From JAADJA01 sp963840975 (GTDB lineage Bacteria; Bacteroidota; Bacteroidia; Bacteroidales; JAADJA01), in the NCBI GenBank assembly GCA_963840975.1, contig CAWJBC010000009.1, forward strand, positions 124,001 to 188,000: DNA of 64,000 nt. Direction: 5' to 3'. The translations under genes and the position numbers were made by a program. Positions 8,222 through 17,070 of this stretch are shown piece after piece (within the stretch, counting starts at the first letter, position 1; each line of letters opens with the position of its first letter). A model generated the notes under the pieces. That model searched no databases. It was not told the DNA's origin and saw only the letters and a list, made by a program, of their open reading frames with translations.

Positions 8222-10624
8222 ATGAAAAATATATTCTCCCAGTGTTTGTTTTTTTTAGTGTTTTCAGCAAGCGGGATTTACGGCCAGGACCTTATGAATG
8301 GCTTTTCAGAAGATCATCATGATGAATTCCTTTGCAACCATCATTTAAAGCAATTCGAATTATCAAATAACAAATCCATTATCAATCCCAATCCACTTGT
8401 TTTTGATTATGATGTGAAATTCTATAAACTCGATCTGGAGGCAAACAACTTAAACAATCAGTTCGGTGGAAATGCAACAATAACCGCTGAAGTAGTCATT
8501 CCACAAATGAATGTTTTTTCAATTGAGCTTAGCAATAAACTTCAGGTTGACAGCGCATTTATAAATGGAATTAAATACACCTATAACCACACTTCGAATA
8601 ATATTTCCATTAACCTTCCGGCGCCTTTAGCTCAGGGTTCAGTTTTTAGCTTCAAATTATTCTATCATACTCCCGCCAATTATACCTCTGCATATTATAG
8701 TTCAACCATGCATACGTCTTATGGAAATTTTCATGTTTCGCAAACCTTATCAGAACCCTATTTCGCCCATGAGTTTATGCCTTGTAAGCAGGAACTGGAA
8801 GATAAAGCTGATTCTGTTCATATTTTTGTGACTACCGATTCGAGCCTGAGAGTGGCAGGACCGGGCTTGTTGACAAAAGTAAGTTTACCCGCAGGCAAAG
8901 TCAGGCATGAGTGGAGGACATACCAAAAAACCGCTTATTATCTTATTTTCTTTGCAGTTTCAGATTATAAAGAATACAATATTTACGCTAAACCATCCAA
9001 CCTGCCGGGGGATTCTGTGCTCATCCAGAATTTTGTATTTGACTATCCGGGTTGCCTTGAATCAAATAAAACAGCGATTGATAATACCGACAATATGATC
9101 GAATTGCTCTCTGACCTGTATTCTGTGTACCCGTTTCATGAAGAAAAATATGGTCATTACCTTTGGTTCCCTTCCGCTTTTTCGGGTATGGAACATATAA
9201 CCATGAGCGGAATGCGATATTTTAACACCTACCTTATTTCGCATGAATTGGGTCATTCATGGTTCGGCGATAATGTTACCTGTGCCACCTGGTCGGATAT
9301 CTGGATTAATGAAGGATTTGCTACCTACACAGAGTATCTTGTCAATCAGTACCTTATTTCACAAGCGAGCGCCGATGGAATTATGCTGTCGTATATGAAC
9401 AATGTAATGACATTACCGGACGGTTCAGTATACGTTCCGCCCAACGAAACCAATAATGTCGGCAGGGTTTTCAACAGCCGGCTGACTTACAGAAAAGGAT
9501 CGACCCTGGTACACATGATCCGTTTTGAGATGAATAATGATGCTGTCTTTTTCTCTGCGATCCAGAGTTTCCAGCAATTGTATCAGGGCAGCCTGGCTAC
9601 CGGTCTTGATTTTAAAGCAGTTTGCGAAGATGTTTCCGGTATTGACTTTACCGATTTCTTTAATCAATGGTATTTCGGCGAAGGATTTCCTACTTTTTCA
9701 GCTATTTGGTCGCAGGAAGAAGATACGGTGTATCTTAATTCCATTCAAACAACTTCCACTTCCATAACTCCGTTGTTCAAAACGCCGGTGGAATTTAAAC
9801 TGACTTATAACGGTGGCAGCCAAACTATAAGACTTTATCAATTGACCAACGATACTACTTTCAAAATAATAATTCCTCACCAGGTAACCGGAATATCAGT
9901 TGATCCTCAAAATTGGATACTTAACCAGGCCGGCACCATTACCCATCGGAAAAACATTAGTCTGAAGGCATTTCTCGAAGGTCCATTTGATGAATTAACA
10001 GGTCAAATGTCGAATGGCATTCAGCCCAATCAATTTCCATTGAACCAGCCCTTCAGTCAACCTCCCTGGAATTATTCCGGTAATGAGACCTTAACGGCTT
10101 ATGATGCAAATATAACCGATTGGGTATTGATCGAAATACGGGATGCCGCTTCAGCAACGCTTGCAAACGGATCAACCATTATTCACCGGCAGGCGGGCCT
10201 TCTGTTAAACAATGGAAAAATCATCCGACCCGATGGCTCAGATAAACTTACTTTCGACAATAATATTCTTCAACAACCATTTGCAATAATAAATCAGCGA
10301 AACCATCTTAGCATTATGTCAGCCTTACCACTTATTTATAACAAAGGTCTATATTCTTATGATTTTTCTACTAATGCTGCACAAACCCACGGTGGAACTT
10401 CAGGGATCAAAGAAATCGCTTCAGGTGTTTGGGGAATGATTGCCGGTGATGCTGATGCAAATGGGACTATCCAGACAGAAGATAAATCCATTACCTGGAA
10501 CATGAGTGCCGGAAACCCGGGATACCTTTCTGCTGACCTGAATCTTGACGGGCAGGCAGATAATAGGGACAAAAATGATTTCTGGCTCCCTAATCTTGGA
10601 AAAGGAACCCAGGTTCCCCAATAA
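8222..10624 (+). CDS. Secreted M1-family aminopeptidase with dockerin-like C-terminal module
   Basis: Zinc aminopeptidase of the gluzincin M1 family, about 800 residues. The preferred start is the ATG at 8222 because it begins directly with a signal peptide (MKNIFSQCLFFLVFSASGIYGQ); an ATG at 8201 adds 7 residues. The zinc site is HELGH at about 341-345 with the second Glu at 364 (WINEGFATY), the classical HExxH-x18-E. The GAMEN substrate motif is replaced by SGMEH, as in secreted relatives. The last 65 residues hold two Asp-rich loops, GDADANGTIQTEDK and SADLNLDGQADNRDK, like dockerin/EF-hand calcium loops, and end GKGTQVPQ. No T9SS KxxxxK-type tail is present. It probably degrades peptides outside the cell or in the periplasm. 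Confidence 0.92.
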   Translation: MKNIFSQCLFFLVFSASGIYGQDLMNGFSEDHHDEFLCNHHLKQFELSNNKSIINPNPLVFDYDVKFYKLDLEANNLNNQFGGNATITAEVVIPQMNVFSIELSNKLQVDSAFINGIKYTYNHTSNNISINLPAPLAQGSVFSFKLFYHTPANYTSAYYSSTMHTSYGNFHVSQTLSEPYFAHEFMPCKQELEDKADSVHIFVTTDSSLRVAGPGLLTKVSLPAGKVRHEWRTYQKTAYYLIFFAVSDYKEYNIYAKPSNLPGDSVLIQNFVFDYPGCLESNKTAIDNTDNMIELLSDLYSVYPFHEEKYGHYLWFPSAFSGMEHITMSGMRYFNTYLISHELGHSWFGDNVTCATWSDIWINEGFATYTEYLVNQYLISQASADGIMLSYMNNVMTLPDGSVYVPPNETNNVGRVFNSRLTYRKGSTLVHMIRFEMNNDAVFFSAIQSFQQLYQGSLATGLDFKAVCEDVSGIDFTDFFNQWYFGEGFPTFSAIWSQEEDTVYLNSIQTTSTSITPLFKTPVEFKLTYNGGSQTIRLYQLTNDTTFKIIIPHQVTGISVDPQNWILNQAGTITHRKNISLKAFLEGPFDELTGQMSNGIQPNQFPLNQPFSQPPWNYSGNETLTAYDANITDWVLIEIRDAASATLANGSTIIHRQAGLLLNNGKIIRPDGSDKLTFDNNILQQPFAIINQRNHLSIMSALPLIYNKGLYSYDFSTNAAQTHGGTSGIKEIASGVWGMIAGDADANGTIQTEDKSITWNMSAGNPGYLSADLNLDGQADNRDKNDFWLPNLGKGTQVPQ

Positions 10625-10736
10625 TTCTGTATTTCTTACCACGCATTTTTTATAAATTTACATTCAGACCTGAAAACCGGATTTCCAGAATGAAATTATT
10701 CAGCGTTACTCCATAGTGTCGTTCAATATCTTTCAT

Positions 10737-10744
10737 TACTTTTG
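10737..10744 (+). promoter_or_regulatory. Bacteroidota -7 box TACTTTTG
   Basis: An exact TAnnTTTG match 57 bases before the lipoprotein start at 10801. No good -33 TTG is seen at the proper distance. Confidence 0.35.
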
Positions 10745-10800
10745 AAAATGTTAACGGACAAGTTTTTCGTTCAAAAAATATTAATTTCAATTTTTACAAA

Positions 10801-12828
10801 ATGTACAGACTATTCATTGTTTTGTTTTGCTTTTTAGTGTCATGCAGTGGTGATAAAAGTGCTTTTATTGTAAAAGATTTCAATCCCTATTCAAATTTTA
10901 CAGGAACATCTGACACCCTGCTTATGCAAATGGATTTGAGTGATGCAATTGTAAATGGAATAACGATTCCTTCAGCAAATGCACCTGATGATCAAAAATA
11001 TTTCAGATTTTCGTTTTTGATACAAAACACCTCCGGTAATCCTGAGATGTTTTACTACAAAATCTATTACCAAAACGAGTCATATAAATTTCAGGAATTC
11101 ATTGATCAAAAAAGTAAAAGAGTATACGACAAGCGGTCATCACATAATTTTTATGGGAGTTGGGAAAACAGCGCTGATGAATTTCACAAGACGGAATTGA
11201 TCCCTGCTGATGATCAATTTTATGAAATAACCGATTCGTTTCGTATTGTTGGGAACCCGAGGGAAGAAGCGAAATACTTTGGTTCGGAAACATCCAATTT
11301 TATTCTTACTACTTCCGAAATTAATAATACAGTTGATAGAATAAAGTCATCTGAGGAATGGCTAAAACAAATTCAGGACAAAGCCATCAGGAACAATTTG
11401 CCGGTGGAGGAGCAATTGAAACTTGATGCTATCTGGATATTGAATAATGACAGATTAAGCGGTCAGGTAAACAACAGATGGAAGCGAAATCCAAGAACAG
11501 GCATTTACAGTTTTTTACTGGTTGTTGCAGATGAAAATCAATTGAATAAAATCCCGATATCTCTACAAAATATTGGCTTAAAGGATACGGTCGAGATGGA
11601 CTTCCTGAATCCATATTTTTACTTTCATTCTTCCCTAAAGGCAAACAGCGATGTTTATTTTGAACAATCAAAAAAAGTATTAAAAACAAAAGCCAGGCTG
11701 GATGTTTTAAAAGGAATATATGTTGATCCTTTTAAGTTTGGTGAAAGTGTCGAAAATTCTGAACATTTCAATGAACTGTGCGGAAACAGCTCTGGGTTAT
11801 TTCAGGAAGCCCAATATGAGCAGTTCTTCCATTACATTAATAAAAACTTTAAGTTGAGGAATATACCCATCGTTTATGATGTAGTAAAGGATAATTATTC
11901 TTCCGAACTTTATAATGCATACAAAGCAAAGTTTGAAAACGACGGACTTCTTGAAGATTATTATGCCAATACAAAGGAACCTGGAAAGACAATTGGAGTT
12001 GATACTGAAATGCAAGCTATAGTAATTAATAATCCTGGAAATAAAAACACAGACCAACCCGTAAAGGAAAATGTGGGAGTAAATACAAGGATTGGCTTCA
12101 CCTACGGTAAATACAGGGCTAAGATTAAATTTCCCGAATTGCTCAGTGCTGATTATGTATGGAACGGAGTAACCTGTGCATTTTGGTTGTTGTATCAGGA
12201 TGCGGCGGATTGGAACAACCGCTGTGAGTGCGTTGGTTCAGGTTACATTCCCAAAGGCGAAGAGGGAAAGTCGGAAATCAGAACACCCTTTAGCACCTAC
12301 ACCGAAATTGATATCGAGATTGTGAAAACCTCAAAATATTGGCCCAATACATCCTATGGAACGGAGGAATTTCCTGCAGAAAATCCTGCTGTCAATGATC
12401 ATCTGATCGTCGCCTGCACCAACTGGGACCTGGCATGCAGAGAACCCGCCAATTTTCATGCAGGCGTTAAAAGCATAGAATACAATGGTTCAACTTTTGA
12501 CTTGCACAGGTGGGATGATTGGTATAAAGCATTAACATCAAAATATTCCGACCACCAAAACAATGTTGTCAGTGATTTTATTTATTACGAAATTGATTGG
12601 CAACCTGATAGAATTATCTGGAGAATCGGAAAATCAAAAGATGACATGAAAGTTATCGGGTATATGGATAGCTCTGTAACAAAAATACCCGATAATCAAA
12701 TGATTGCTGTGATAACCCAGGAATTTCATGACGCAACCTGGTGGCCCCTATCGCCATGGAAACAGAACTTTATTCCTTATCCTGAAAATGATATTACGGG
12801 TTACATTTATGAAATTGAAATTGAATGA
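10801..12828 (+). CDS. Lipoprotein with C-terminal GH16/concanavalin-like domain
   Basis: A 675-residue protein with a lipoprotein signal (Cys15 in CFLVSCSGDK). The first ~400 residues match no family I recognise; they look all-beta at first, then have a helical charged part around 180-210. From about 415 the protein reads like a glycoside hydrolase family 16 jelly roll: RIGFTYGKYRAKIKFPE, the active-site-like E502-I-D-I-E506 in TEIDIEI, and the late strand YYEIDWQPDRIIWRIG. GH16 uses the ExDxE pair as nucleophile and acid/base, so a glycanase or transglycosidase acting at the cell surface is plausible. The substrate is unknown. It appears monocistronic. Confidence 0.75.
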   Translation: MYRLFIVLFCFLVSCSGDKSAFIVKDFNPYSNFTGTSDTLLMQMDLSDAIVNGITIPSANAPDDQKYFRFSFLIQNTSGNPEMFYYKIYYQNESYKFQEFIDQKSKRVYDKRSSHNFYGSWENSADEFHKTELIPADDQFYEITDSFRIVGNPREEAKYFGSETSNFILTTSEINNTVDRIKSSEEWLKQIQDKAIRNNLPVEEQLKLDAIWILNNDRLSGQVNNRWKRNPRTGIYSFLLVVADENQLNKIPISLQNIGLKDTVEMDFLNPYFYFHSSLKANSDVYFEQSKKVLKTKARLDVLKGIYVDPFKFGESVENSEHFNELCGNSSGLFQEAQYEQFFHYINKNFKLRNIPIVYDVVKDNYSSELYNAYKAKFENDGLLEDYYANTKEPGKTIGVDTEMQAIVINNPGNKNTDQPVKENVGVNTRIGFTYGKYRAKIKFPELLSADYVWNGVTCAFWLLYQDAADWNNRCECVGSGYIPKGEEGKSEIRTPFSTYTEIDIEIVKTSKYWPNTSYGTEEFPAENPAVNDHLIVACTNWDLACREPANFHAGVKSIEYNGSTFDLHRWDDWYKALTSKYSDHQNNVVSDFIYYEIDWQPDRIIWRIGKSKDDMKVIGYMDSSVTKIPDNQMIAVITQEFHDATWWPLSPWKQNFIPYPENDITGYIYEIEIE

Positions 12829-12878
12829 AAGATATCTTCAGAAAATAATAAAGACTTGCTAATTTGGAGGATGAATAA

Positions 12879-13926
12879 CTAAAGGTTTAACAAAAATTCC
12901 ATCGTATCCACTCCGTCAGCATAATCCCATAAATCTGGCTTTTGCGCACTACCAAGTGAGATCGTGCCGGTAACATCCTTTCTGATGACTAACAATGCAC
13001 TGAATCTCACTCTTTGCCAATCCAAGCCGGTTATTCAGGTTTTTTAAGTTTTCATATTCCTCATAAAATAATACTGCCGGAGGCGAAGCAAAGCCAATAT
13101 CCTCCTTGATTAACAGAAATCCATTATCAAAATGCTTCACGCTATTGATCAGGTAAATGGATTTGTAATATTCATAATTATTGAAGTACTTGTTATGATC
13201 AGCAACGTATTTATAATTTTCAATAGCCTTAAAAAACCCCTCAAATGAATAGGCTTTTGGAACAAAAACTTTTGAAATACTCCTGCAGCCCAAACCAAAG
13301 TACATAAAGATATCCTCTCCAAGCAAACTGAGTTCTGCTTCCGTTTCTTCACCGGTAAGTAATGCAACACCATTTCTGTTCATTCGAATAATGTGAGGTA
13401 CATTCCTGAAATAGTATTCAAAGTATCGTGAAGTATTGTTGCTGCCTGTAGCAATTACAGCATCAAAGTTTGAAAGTTTGTCTTCGCAATAGATGATCTG
13501 ACTTGCAAATTCCGGTTCTATTTCAATCAATTTTGATGCAATGGCCGGCAATAAGCGGTTATCATCCGACGAAAGCCTTGCCACAATTTTATGTCCCGAC
13601 AACATTACGCATAAAAAATCGTGAAAACCAACCAAAGGAATGTTTCCAGCCATCACCACTCCTACCCTTTTCTCATTTCTATCCTGTTCAAGTTTTGGAG
13701 TATATAATTTCACCCACCGGATCAGACTTTCCGGCGTAAGACTTTTTCCAATATTAAGTATCGCATATCGAACATGATCAGGTGCAAACCAGGGATTGTA
13801 ATTTGTACTTTCGTTGATCAGGTTGGTTAAATTCAGGTTGCCGGTTTTTTGGTCAGGAATGCAAGCTTCCCTCAGGAATTCACCCAGTTTTGCAAAAGCA
13901 TTGATCCTTTTTTCAAGTTGTATCAT
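12879..13926 (-). CDS. Acyl-CoA reductase, LuxC family, with single-base frameshift near the C-terminus
   Basis: NADPH-dependent acyl-CoA reductase (aldehyde-dehydrogenase fold). The uninterrupted frame runs 13926 to 12949 (325 residues) with catalytic Cys214 in FGLGCRSISKV and a nucleotide-site VGVVMAGNIPLVGF. The natural end is missing from that frame: after IQCIVSHQK it turns into GCYRHDLTW and stops. If one base is skipped in the minus-strand AAAGGA run (about 12977-12981), the frame continues DVTGTISLGSAQKPDLW and DYADGVDTMEFLLNL to a stop at 12879. That is the normal family ending. So there is one extra base, either a recent mutation or a base-calling error. LuxC genes of Bacteroidota often sit beside serC, as here. 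Confidence 0.88.
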
Positions 13927-13963
13927 AAATCAAATTCTATTAAAAGAATAAAAATAAGCGATT

Positions 13964-13971
13964 CAAAGTTA
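13964..13971 (-). promoter_or_regulatory. Bacteroidota -7 box TAACTTTG for the LuxC-type gene
   Basis: On the minus strand, TAACTTTG lies about 38 bases before the ATG of the acyl-CoA reductase. The -33 element is not convincing. Confidence 0.4.
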
Positions 13972-14054
13972 TTCTTTTCGGTTCAATCTCCTGGTTCGAA
14001 AGCAAAAATTCTTTATTTTCATTCATTAACGCCCGATAAAGATGAAATAATAGG

Positions 14055-14210
14055 CTTGAGATTCTTCACTTCACTTCGTTCCGTTCAGAATGACAAAGTG
14101 TTTTAATTTACGAAGGGGGCTTGCAGGCGGCTAAGCCGCCTGCAAGCCCCCTTCCCCCAAAACATCTACAACTTCATTGTCATTCTGAGCGTTAGTGAAG
14201 AATCTCAAAG
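14055..14210. repeat. Composite inverted-repeat element with 43-nt hairpin core
   Basis: The outer arms contain CTTGAGATTCTTCACT at 14055 and the complement of CTTTGAGATTCTTCACT ending at 14210. Each is followed by CAGAATGACA inside the element. The core is a perfect 21-bp stem (14112-14132 with 14134-14154, GGGGGCTTGCAGGCGG-type, GC-rich) with a single-base loop. The arm words are like the intergenic repeat TGTCATTCTGAGCGAAG seen in many bacterial genomes. Confidence 0.8.
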
Positions 14211-14269
14211 TTAAATCGGATAACAACGATTTTCATTCAAGAAAAATCGGATAAAAAATAAAATTCTGT

Positions 14270-14325
14270 TTTGTTATACTATTAACAAGAAAATTTTACT
14301 TTTGCTTCCGTCCTTGCGGGGACGG
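14270..14325 (+). promoter_or_regulatory. serC promoter candidate and leader hairpin
   Basis: TTTG at 14270-14273 and TACTTTTG (TAnnTTTG) at 14297-14304 form a likely -33/-7 pair, although the spacer of 23 is a little long. Right at the expected transcript start is CCGTCC-TTGCGG-GGACGG (14308-14325), a GC-rich hairpin in an AT-rich leader. It could stabilise the message. Confidence 0.5.
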
Positions 14326-14360
14326 ATTAATGAATAGGAAACAATTAAAACTTTATAAGT

Positions 14361-15431
14361 ATGAAAAAACATAATTTTTACGCAGGACCTTCCATACTGC
14401 CTCAATTTACTATCGAAAACACTGCCAACGCAGTAAAAGATTTTGCCGGAACCGGATTATCTATTCTTGAAATATCACACCGGAGCAAGGAATTCATTGC
14501 GGTAATGGACGAAGCCATCGCATTGTTCAAAGAACTATTAAATATCCCTGAAGGGTATTCTGTTCTATTCCTTGGAGGAGGTGCAAGTCTTCAGTTTGCA
14601 ATGGTGCCATTCAATCTGTTCAACAAAAAAGCCGCTTATCTTTCGACCGGGGTATGGGCAAAAAAGGCCATTAAAGAAGCCAAGATATTTGGTGAAGTAA
14701 ATGTTGTAGCATCATCCGAAGACAAAAACTTCAGTTACATCCCCAAAAACTTTACCATTCCAACTGATGTAGATTATTTCCACATCACTACCAACAATAC
14801 CATTTACGGAACGGAAATTAGACATGATATGGATAGCCCCGTTCCACTGGTTGCCGATATGTCGTCCGACATTTTCAGCCGTCCGGTTGATATTTCCAAA
14901 TACGCACTGATCTATGGAGGCGCGCAGAAAAACCTTGCCCCTTCAGGAGTCACTTTTGTAATTGTTAAAAATGATATTTTGGGTAAAGTTGAGCGTAACA
15001 TCCCAACCATGCTGAAATACCAAACGCACATTGAAGGTGAATCAATGTTCAACACCCCACCATGCCTTCCCGTATTTTCGGCACTTCAAACATTGAAATG
15101 GCTGAAAGCAAAAGGCGGTATTGCTGTTATGGAAAAGATGAACATCGAGAAAGCAAATATCCTTTACGACGAAATTGACCGGAACAAACTGTTTGTGGGT
15201 ACTGTTGCAAAAGAAGACCGCTCGCTGATGAACATTTGTTTTGTGATGAAAGAAGAATACAAACAATTTGAAGATGAGTTCGGTAAATTCGCATCCGGCA
15301 AAGGAATGATTGGATTGAAAGGACATCGCTCCGTTGGCGGTTTTCGGGCTTCGACATACAATGCACTCCCAAAAGAAAGCGTAGAAGCATTGGTAGCTGT
15401 TATGAAGGAATTTGAATCCATGAAATCATAA
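14361..15431 (+). CDS. serC: Phosphoserine aminotransferase
   Basis: Class V aminotransferase that converts 3-phosphohydroxypyruvate and glutamate to phosphoserine, the second step of serine synthesis; a role in pyridoxine synthesis is also known for the family. The 356-residue length is typical. Visible motifs: N-terminal HNFYAGPSILP, SILEISHRSKEF (phosphate binding), LFLGGGASLQFAM, the PLP Lys190 in YGGAQKNLAPSG, and the C-terminal GHRSVGGFRASTYNA. It is first gene of the run serC-serA-S23-DUF1015 on the plus strand, 119 bases ahead of serA. Start chosen at the only ATG before the conserved N-terminus. Confidence 0.97.
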   Translation: MKKHNFYAGPSILPQFTIENTANAVKDFAGTGLSILEISHRSKEFIAVMDEAIALFKELLNIPEGYSVLFLGGGASLQFAMVPFNLFNKKAAYLSTGVWAKKAIKEAKIFGEVNVVASSEDKNFSYIPKNFTIPTDVDYFHITTNNTIYGTEIRHDMDSPVPLVADMSSDIFSRPVDISKYALIYGGAQKNLAPSGVTFVIVKNDILGKVERNIPTMLKYQTHIEGESMFNTPPCLPVFSALQTLKWLKAKGGIAVMEKMNIEKANILYDEIDRNKLFVGTVAKEDRSLMNICFVMKEEYKQFEDEFGKFASGKGMIGLKGHRSVGGFRASTYNALPKESVEALVAVMKEFESMKS

Positions 15432-15550
15432 CCAGATTCCCTGAACTAACAACAGAGAATAAAGACCAGTGAACCGGTTACAGAGAACGTTAAACTGATC
15501 TATAAAGAATAAATAGAACTAAAGAGGCTAACAATTAATAAAACATCATT

Positions 15551-16471
15551 ATGAAAAAAGTACTTGTAGCAACAGATAAACCCTTTGCAACCGTTGCGGT
15601 TGATGGAATAAGAAAAGTAGTTGAAGGCGCCGGATATGAGTTAAAGCTCCTCGAAAAATATACCGACCAGGCTGATTTTGTTAAAGCCGTGGAAGACGCT
15701 GATGCCGTTATCATAAGAAGTGATAAAGCGACCAAAGAAGTGATAGAAGCAGGGAAAAATTTGAAAATAATTGTAAGAGCAGGCGCCGGTTACGACAACA
15801 TTGACCTTGCTGCAGCAACTTCCCGAAATGTCGTTGCCATGAATACTCCCGGACAAAATTCAAATGCTGTGGCGGAACTTGCTATCGGAATGATGGTTTA
15901 TATAGCTCGGAATCTTTTCAACGGCAGTTCAGGAACGGAACTTAAAGGAAAAAAAATCGGAATCCATGCGTATGGCAACGTCGGTCAAATCGTTGGTGAA
16001 CTGGCGAAAGGATTTGGAATGCAGGTTTATGCCTACGATCCTTTTATACCGGCTGAAACAATTGAAAAACATGGAGTAAAAGCAGTGAAATCAGTTGAGG
16101 AACTCTATTCAACATGTCAGTACATTTCCCTTCATATTCCTGCAAATGAAAAAACAAAAAAATCAATCAATTTTGAACTTCTTTCCAAAATGCCAAAAGG
16201 AGCTATCCTTGTGAATACAGCAAGAAAAGAAGTGATTGACGAAGCAGGACTTTTGAAAGTGTTTGCTGAGAGAAGCGACTTCAGGTACGTTTCGGATATT
16301 GAACCCGATTGTAAAAATGATGTGGCTGACAATTATGCAGGAAGATTTTTCTTTACGCCTAAAAAAATGGGCGCTCAAACTTCAGAAGCAAATATCAACG
16401 CAGGTATTGCAGCAGCAAAACAGATTGTAGCATTTCTCGAAAAAGGAGATACAACATTCAAGGTGAATTAA
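15551..16471 (+). CDS. serA: D-3-phosphoglycerate dehydrogenase (short form)
   Basis: NAD-dependent D-isomer 2-hydroxyacid dehydrogenase that starts serine synthesis by oxidising 3-phosphoglycerate. The 306 residues cover only the substrate- and NAD-binding domains; no ACT or intervening regulatory domain is present, so serine feedback of the E. coli kind is not expected. Visible motifs: VRAGAGYDNID (about 76-86), the NAD loop IGIHAYGNVGQIVG near 138-150 (the usual GxGxxG is HAYGNVG here), LHIPANEKTKKSIN, and GAILVNTARKEVID with the catalytic Arg. It lies directly after serC. Function is well supported by family and context. Confidence 0.94.
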   Translation: MKKVLVATDKPFATVAVDGIRKVVEGAGYELKLLEKYTDQADFVKAVEDADAVIIRSDKATKEVIEAGKNLKIIVRAGAGYDNIDLAAATSRNVVAMNTPGQNSNAVAELAIGMMVYIARNLFNGSSGTELKGKKIGIHAYGNVGQIVGELAKGFGMQVYAYDPFIPAETIEKHGVKAVKSVEELYSTCQYISLHIPANEKTKKSINFELLSKMPKGAILVNTARKEVIDEAGLLKVFAERSDFRYVSDIEPDCKNDVADNYAGRFFFTPKKMGAQTSEANINAGIAAAKQIVAFLEKGDTTFKVN

Positions 16472-16579
16472 ATTACAGTGGATAAAAACAGTTTTACAGC
16501 TTCCTTTTGTCACCTTTAAGCTGACAGAAGCGGTAACAGGATTATATTTTGAGGTTATTAATTTCTAAATTCACTTACT

Positions 16580-17047
16580 ATGGAGAACGATTTTACTAAA
16601 AGTGTTTCTTTTTTCAGGTTCGAAGACCTGCGGGTTTATCACAAGGCGCTCGAATACATTGATTGGGTTTCGAGTACTACCCAAATGATTTCTGACAGCC
16701 AAATTAATGGTACTGCTCACAAGTTTAATTTAGCCGCTCAATCCATCGCATTTTATATTGCCGAAGGATCTTCCAGAAACAAAAACCAGTTTGTATATTA
16801 TTTAAAACTTGCAAAAAGTTCACTTAGGGAATGCGTCGTTTTGACATCTGTTCTCGAAAAACAAGGCGGTATGACTGAATCAATGGTTGAATATTCAAGG
16901 AATCAACTCATCGAATTAACAAAAATGATTGGAGCATTGATCGGTTCATTGCAAAAGGCAAATAGAAAATATGCCGAAAACAACCCTGCTCAGGAACATG
17001 AAAATGAACTTGAATTTGTTGACCAATACAGTGTAAGAAAATATTAA
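16580..17047 (+). CDS. Four-helix-bundle protein of the S23/IVP family
   Basis: A 155-residue helical protein like those first found encoded in intervening sequences of 23S rRNA genes (TIGR02436/PF05635 type). Marker residues: FEDLRVYHKALEYIDWV, then NLAAQSIAFYIAEGSSR and YYLKLAKSSLRECVVLTSVL, with the usual Glu-Gly-Ser turn. The last ~20 residues are acidic. Its molecular role is not established. It stands inside the serine operon, 24 bases before the DUF1015 gene, so it is very likely co-transcribed, even though such genes usually move as stand-alone units. Confidence 0.88.
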   Translation: MENDFTKSVSFFRFEDLRVYHKALEYIDWVSSTTQMISDSQINGTAHKFNLAAQSIAFYIAEGSSRNKNQFVYYLKLAKSSLRECVVLTSVLEKQGGMTESMVEYSRNQLIELTKMIGALIGSLQKANRKYAENNPAQEHENELEFVDQYSVRKY

Positions 17048-17070
17048 TTCAAAAGAGAAATAAATATTAA

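Noticed and set aside
12949..13926. Programmed frameshifting in the LuxC-type gene or ABC transporter gene
   Set aside because: No slippery heptamer with a downstream structure typical of programmed shifts is seen, and families are normally unshifted; mutation or base error is simpler.
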